Assembly (NCBI GenBank): GCA_020747015.1
Contig: JAGTJM010000032.1
Coordinates: forward strand, 303,332 to 367,331
Length of the DNA stretch: 64,000 nt
Source of the DNA: Pyrenochaeta sp. MPI-SDFR-AT-0127
Lineage: Eukaryota; Ascomycota; Dothideomycetes; Pleosporales; Cucurbitariaceae
Direction of reading: 5' to 3'
Shown: piece after piece, positions 58,859-64,000 of the stretch
Position numbering within the stretch: the stretch's first letter is position 1
Layout: the number at the start of each line of letters is the position of its first letter
Notes under the pieces: model-generated
Databases searched by the model: none
Seen by the model: the letters and a program-made list of their open reading frames with translations, nothing else
What the model was told of the DNA's origin: nothing
Position numbers and translations under genes: made by a program

Positions 58859-60648
58859 ATGGCGACTGGTATTGAGGCGGCTGGGCTGGTCCTTAGCTCG
58901 ATACCTTTGATTCTTGCAGGGCTTCAGTTCTATGCCGAAGGCATTTCCGTAACAAAGCGGTACTGGAGATACAAAGAAGAGATTAGAACCATCCTCTATG
59001 AGCTAGGTGCGGAGAATACCATGTACATCAACAGCATAAATATGCTCCTCATTGGTGTTGTGAGTCAAAAGGATATGGCGGAGTTCCTCACGGATCCAGG
59101 AGGTACACGCTGGAAGGATGTGGAATTTGATCGGAAGCTCCACAATCGACTTGGGTCGAGTTACGAATCATATATGGAAAGCATCGTTCATTTAGGAAAC
59201 GCGACCGAGAAGTTTAAAGAGAAGTTGAAACTGGACGCTTCTGGAAAGGTAGAGACTCACTGAGCTGAATGCTTGAATGTGATCACGGTATCACCAAGTG
59301 GCTGACAAGATTGCAGCCCCAATTTTCCGAGAAAGGCGCCTTCAGAGAGCATTACAAGCGACTGAAATTCAGTCTGAAAAGATCAGACTACAGTGATCTG
59401 ATGGGGCGGCTGCGACAAGCAAATCAGTCACTCTATCGTCTAACCACTCAAACCGCGTATCTTGACGCCAACCAAGTATCATCCGAAAAAGGCCGCCAGA
59501 GCGTGCCGAATTTTCGAGTGATTAAAGATAGAGCTGACAGTTTCTACTTGGCGTTAACTACGGGTTGGAACTGTCCCTGTCAAGTGGGCCATAGTGTTCA
59601 TCTGCGTCTTGAGACACGCATAGAGGATGCTTCAGGAGATGGCGACGATGAAGAAGACACAATGCGTGACCCTTTTCACGTTCTATTCCGATACAGTCAT
59701 CACCATACGTCAAACATGGATTCTAAGATTATGAAATACCCATGGACCTGGGAAGAAGCTGACGTACGGGTTGAGTACAACGACCAACACACAGTACTAA
59801 AGGCAGCATGCGGAAGCCCCTCGGCAAAAGGTGTCCGATTTGAAAAGCAAGCCCAAAAGGCTGTCCAAGCAGCCTTAGATCCTCAACCCAATCTGCAACC
59901 AATACAGGATTTGTGCTCAGCTATCTGCGCACTCCAGAAACCGCAACGCGAAGTGTGCTTCTCGTTGCTTGAAAGTGAAATCGCTAAACAAAAGTACGGA
60001 GTACGCATATATCCAATGAAGCAACCACCACCAGACACTGACTCCTGGTCGGTGTCATCGCTTCGCGCTATGCTAGATGACTCGGACTTCGCTCGCCAAG
60101 ACCGATTAAAGCTAGCCGTCACCCTCGCATCGTCAGTACTACAACTCCATGAAACACCGTGGCTCGAAGAAAATTGGGGAAAAGACAGCATTTTTTTTAT
60201 TCAACGACCAGGGAAGACATTCTACGACCAACCTTTTGTATCTCAACAATTCAATCAAACGGTACGTTCCGCAAGTCCTCGTATCACCAGTTCCGTGAGC
60301 CGAATCATCCGCAATCAGACACTGTACGCGTTAGGTGTGGCATTAATAGAGTTGTGGTACGGAAAAACGCTAGGTGAACTTTACAAGGATGTGGACGGGC
60401 CACAAGCTACCGGGTATACGCAGTTAGATGCCATGACTGAGTACAACACGGCAGACCGACTTGTCGAGGAGTTGTATAGCGAGGCAGGTGGAAAGTACAG
60501 TGATGCCGTAAGGCGATGCATCCGCTGCGATTTTGATCGAAGAGCTAGCAGCCTTGAAGACATCCAGTTCCAGAAGGCTGTGTATCAAGGTGTCGTCGCA
60601 CAACTCAAGGAGAACTACGAGTTCATGTTCCAGCATCAACCTGATTGA
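58859..60648 (+). CDS. DUF7580-like fungal protein (2 exons)
   Basis: Exons 58859-59248 and 59317-60648 are joined across a 68 bp intron ending C-T-G-A-C...GCAG, giving 573 residues. The N-terminus M-A-T-G-I-E-A-A-G-L-V-L-S-S-I-P-L-I is the hydrophobic helix that opens many fungal DUF7580 and HeLo-like proteins, followed by a helical bundle with Y-K-R-L-K-F-S-L. The C-terminal 200 residues resemble a degenerate protein-kinase C-lobe: L-A-V-T-L-A-S-S-V-L-Q-L-H-E-T-P-W-L, then N-Q-T-L-Y-A-L-G-V-A-L-I-E-L-W-Y-G-K, A-D-R-L-V-E-E-L and A-V-R-R-C-I-R-C-D-F. Catalytic HRD and DFG motifs are not visible, so any kinase activity is doubtful. HeLo-type proteins act in fungal cell death; membership here is inferred. 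Confidence 0.85.
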
Positions 60649-62066
60649 TGGGCGCAACCGCACTTGATTAGCCAGGTTCAGCCACCACATGCTACCATAC
60701 TTCCAATATTTACGAAAGGAAGCAAGCGACACAGCCTAACCTGAGGGTCCACTAGGTTGGATGTTTGTGCTATAACGATTATAGACACCTTCATGCAAAG
60801 ACGTGCCGGGGGCTCTTCGGCTTTCAAAATCGCGAAGGTACAGGCGGATTGGGTTGCGTGCCTCTTTTGGATTCGGTAACGTGGATCAGGAACAAGATTC
60901 TGCTCAAGCAAATTACCTTGCAATTGAAGTGTGAATCTGGTTTGACGCTCGCTATACTGTTGCACTGCCATATATGTTCCGAGTGTGCCAACTCCCTTTC
61001 CCGCTCTCACTTCCGGGGCTGACGTCAGTTCGTATTGGTCGCTATCGACTGGGACCATGTAACTTAGTCTTGGTGACTATTGCTGATCTTGCCTCTATGC
61101 TCTCTACTCTCTCTTCCCAAGTCCAACCAATTTTTTTCTGCAAGGAGCACTCCAACACTTTTTTGCAACCAGTGAATCTCTTATGGTATGATAGGTGCAA
61201 CACCGTCCTCAATTATCCTTGATCAAATAGCCGAATCAAGCCTTCGCCTTGAGGCTATGCACAGTTGATTCATGTGGAGATGAGGGCGGGGATTGCAAGC
61301 CAAGGCTGCAGAAAATTTTGGCAGTTGCATCAACTCCACCCCCGCACCGGCAGTCCTTGGCGAGCTCCACTCCACCATATTCATCCCGCCGACGCTTCCC
61401 CGTCCCTCCCACTACGATTCCCCCCGTCGAAATCTTTACTTCTGCGTTTTTGGCTGAAACTTGATATCAGTAGGGCTATTTGTTAAAGGAGATGAGATGG
61501 TCATAATCGTTGCGCACTTTCTCCAGAGAGCCACCTGGTTGGATGCCTGAGCAGCGACCGGCAAAAGATAGCGATTTCTTGATCCTGTCTTGTCCGGCTT
61601 TAACGCCTTGGCCAACCTCTTGTCGACAGCGTAGTGGAGCCTTGCGACATGACACGGAAGCCTGTTGAACGCGCTTGGCTGCTTGAAGAGGGGATGCCCA
61701 CCGCTGATGATCCTACCTCAGCATTGATCCAACCCCTGTGGGCGAAGTCTCCGGTCAACGATGTCACATCTGGGCGATGCATGTTGTAGTAGTCGTCAGC
61801 AGATGAGCATTCTTGGCGGCGGTCAGATCTTGTTATCGGGTTGCCATTGTAAGGAAAACGGGAATATGGTGCGATTGTCGTGCGGGAAGGTTACGAAGTA
61901 GAGACCAGGCTCTTGGGCACCCGTGCCTCGCGCAGTGTACCATGAGATCTCGATGCGTATTAAAAGCGGCCTTGTTCCCCGCATTACAACAATTGCAACA
62001 CGTCCCCAATTTGCCCCTTCCTGCTGTGAACACTTAGCAGGGCTAAGCTGCTCAAGGCTTCACACT
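60649..62066. other. Intergenic, no gene seen
   Basis: About 1.4 kb between the DUF7580-like gene and the sugar transporter, both plus. Short overlapping frames (for example 60678-61058 minus and 61833-62033 minus) do not resemble proteins. The half nearest the transporter should carry its promoter. Confidence 0.5.
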
Positions 62067-64000
62067 ATGGCGGACACAAGCGCGGACAAGCAAGAGCGAG
62101 ACATTACTAATGTACAAGACGGCGACAATGTCGACGGTGGCCGTCGCGGCACCTTGGCATCTCTGAACTTGAACAAAAATTTGGATGCGAAGTAGGCTTC
62201 CCCATCATTTGATCGCAATTATATCATACAGAAATCTGACATAATTACAGAGTTTCCAATCCTTTGTCCGGAATATCGCATGATGCTTTGATGAAAGATG
62301 TCGAGGACTTTGCTCGGGACAAAGACCTTGCCGATATTGTCGAGTACTTGAAGAAGGGCGCTCTTGTCGCTCAAGATCCTGCCAGGTTCGAGCATATCGA
62401 GATGCTCGAGGAAGAGGAGAAGCAACACTTGCGACATGAGAAGGCTCACAAGTGGAAGCATCCTCTTCAGTTATATATTACTATCATCGTCTGCTCCATC
62501 GGGGCTGCTGTTCAGTGAGTTTGATTCTTACCTTTAGTCGCAGCAGTCTCACTGATACTGTTTACAGGGGATGGGATCAAACTGGCAGTAACGGCGCCAA
62601 TCTTTCGTTTCCTGTAGAGTTCGGTATTGGTGAAGGCGAAACGGAAGGCCATCCTGATCGCTGGACACACAATCTCATAGTCGGAGTCGTCAACGCCGGA
62701 CCCTACATTGGCTCTGCTTTCATCGGCTGTTGGCTTAGCGATCCTTGCAACTACTTTCTTGGCCGTCGTGGAACCATTTTCGTCTCTGCAATATTCTGTC
62801 TGCTCACGCCAATTGGCGGTGCACTCGCGCAGACTTGGGAGCAGTTGTTCATTACACGTATTCTGATGTTGGTCTATCCTGAAAGTAACAGCCAAAATTC
62901 GCATTTGAATCTGACAATAACAGGGGTATCGGTATGGGTTTGAAGGGCAGTACTGTTCCCATCTTTGCGGCAGAGAACTCACCTGCCCAAATTCGTGGTG
63001 CATTGGTAATGTCTTGGTAGGCCAACGTTGATATGCGGAGTCCAGCTTTTTTTAACGATATGCAGGCAAATGTGGACGGCATTTGGTATATTCTTAGGAT
63101 ACTGTGCCAATCTCGTCGTGTATCAAGTACCCATCATCGCTTGGCGCCTTCAAATTGGCTCAGCATTCATTCCTGCTGTGCCACTAACAATTGGAATTTA
63201 CTTCTGTCCCGAGTCTCCACGCTGGTACGTTGCTATACATGATGGATTAACATACGCTGTTCTTCAAAACTAAGACAATTGCAAACAGGTACATAAAAAA
63301 GAATCGATATCGCAAGGCGTGGCAGTCGCTTCTGCGGCTTCGCTTCAGCCCCGTCCAAGCCGCACGAGACATGTACTATATTCATGCGCAGCTCCAGGTT
63401 GAGGCGGAAATTGTTGGCCGATCTAATTACGTCTCACGGTTTGTCGAGCTATTCACAATTCCTCGCGTTCGCCGTGCAACGCTCGCATCTTTTGTAGTCA
63501 TGATTGCGCAACAGATGTGCGGAATTAACATTATCGCATTCTACAGGTAAGTCGGCCCTACGAGGACATGATTGTGGTAGAAGAAAATACATTGTGTTAA
63601 AGTTAGCAACTAATGATGGCTACAGCTCAACCATTTTCCGCCAAGCAGGTGCATCTGAAAAAGAAGCGCTCATTGCCTCTTTCGGCTTTGGACTCGTGAA
63701 TTTCGTCTTTGCATGGCCAGCGATCTGGACTGTACGTAAACATTATGAGAAGATCTTGTTTACAAAAATATGCTAACTAGCTCTCTTCGCTTTAGATTGA
63801 CACTTTCGGTCGCCGGAGCCTCCTCTTGTTCACATTCCCCAACATGGCCTGGTCTCTTCTCGCAGCAGGCTTCTGCTTCTACATACCGAAAGAGTCAACA
63901 GCTCATCTCGCACTCATTGCTTTATTCATTTACATCTTCGGTGCATTTTACTCACCTGGAGAAGGTCCAGTGCCGTTCACATACTCAGCGGAGTGCTTCC
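62067..64000 (+). CDS. MFS sugar transporter, 3' end cut by window
   Basis: Exons read so far are 62067-62191, 62251-62514, 62568-62867, 62924-63016, 63066-63224, 63289-63546, 63626-63731 and 63796 to beyond 64000. The N-terminal 90 residues are cytosolic and hydrophilic. Family motifs include G-W-D-Q-T-G-S-N-G-A-N-L in the first loop, L-G-R-R-G after helix 2-3, I-G-M-G-L-K and A-E-N-S-P-A-Q-I-R-G-A-L in the middle, P-E-S-P-R-W before the central loop, and E-G-P-V-P-F-T-Y-S-A-E at the window edge. This is the sugar-porter branch of the major facilitator superfamily at the plasma membrane. The fourth exon's donor-side partner at 62868 is GTTGGT. Substrate cannot be read; related proteins carry hexoses, polyols or quinate. 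Confidence 0.93.

Noticed and set aside
1..64000. Transposons, CRISPR arrays or tRNA genes
   Set aside because: I saw no terminal repeats with transposase, no CRISPR-like repeat series and no clear tRNA A- and B-box pair; a dedicated scan could still find a diverged copy.

Overview
The window is nuclear DNA of a filamentous ascomycete (Pezizomycotina), most likely a dothideomycete. The evidence is dense short introns (about 46-140 bp, GT...AG, CTRAY-like branch sites), a VeA-type velvet regulator, a Clr5/ankyrin protein, a DUF7580-like protein beside a fungal C2H2 protein, and an RTA1 family protein. Nothing suggests a plasmid, virus or intact transposon. All exon joins given here were read by eye from reading frame, splice consensus and family alignment.

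Layout. 0-6.3 kb: a Clr5-ankyrin protein (+) and two unrecognised minus-strand proteins. 6.8-12 kb: a long-chain acyl-CoA synthetase and a six-exon O-acetylhomoserine sulfhydrylase (both -). 14.4-16.1 kb: the velvet gene veA (-), interrupted by an in-frame TAG, with about 6.5 kb of gene-poor DNA upstream. 22.7-28.3 kb: a GPI-type aspartic protease (-), replication factor C subunit RFC4/RFC2 (+) and an RTA1-like membrane protein (-). 29-36.7 kb: TRAPPC10/Trs130 (+, seven exons) and a TLC-domain protein (+). 37.2-41.8 kb: an unknown protein (-), protein phosphatase 5 (-) and a long Spt4 (+). 42.7-47.7 kb: a BAHD-like acyltransferase, a RING-like protein, a MAPEG protein and a MYND protein (all +). 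47.9-53.1 kb: a full-length ABCA-type ABC transporter (-, seven exons). 55.0-60.6 kb: a divergent pair, a C2H2/coiled-coil protein (-) and a DUF7580-like protein (+). 62.1 kb to the edge: an MFS sugar transporter (+), cut by the window end.

Most genes are independent housekeeping functions: lipid activation, sulfur assimilation, clamp loading, vesicle tethering, dephosphorylation and transcription elongation. No secondary-metabolite cluster is visible. The two observations most worth following are the split veA frame and the divergent C2H2/DUF7580 pair, which looks like an accessory module and may belong to fungal self/non-self biology; that last step is inference.
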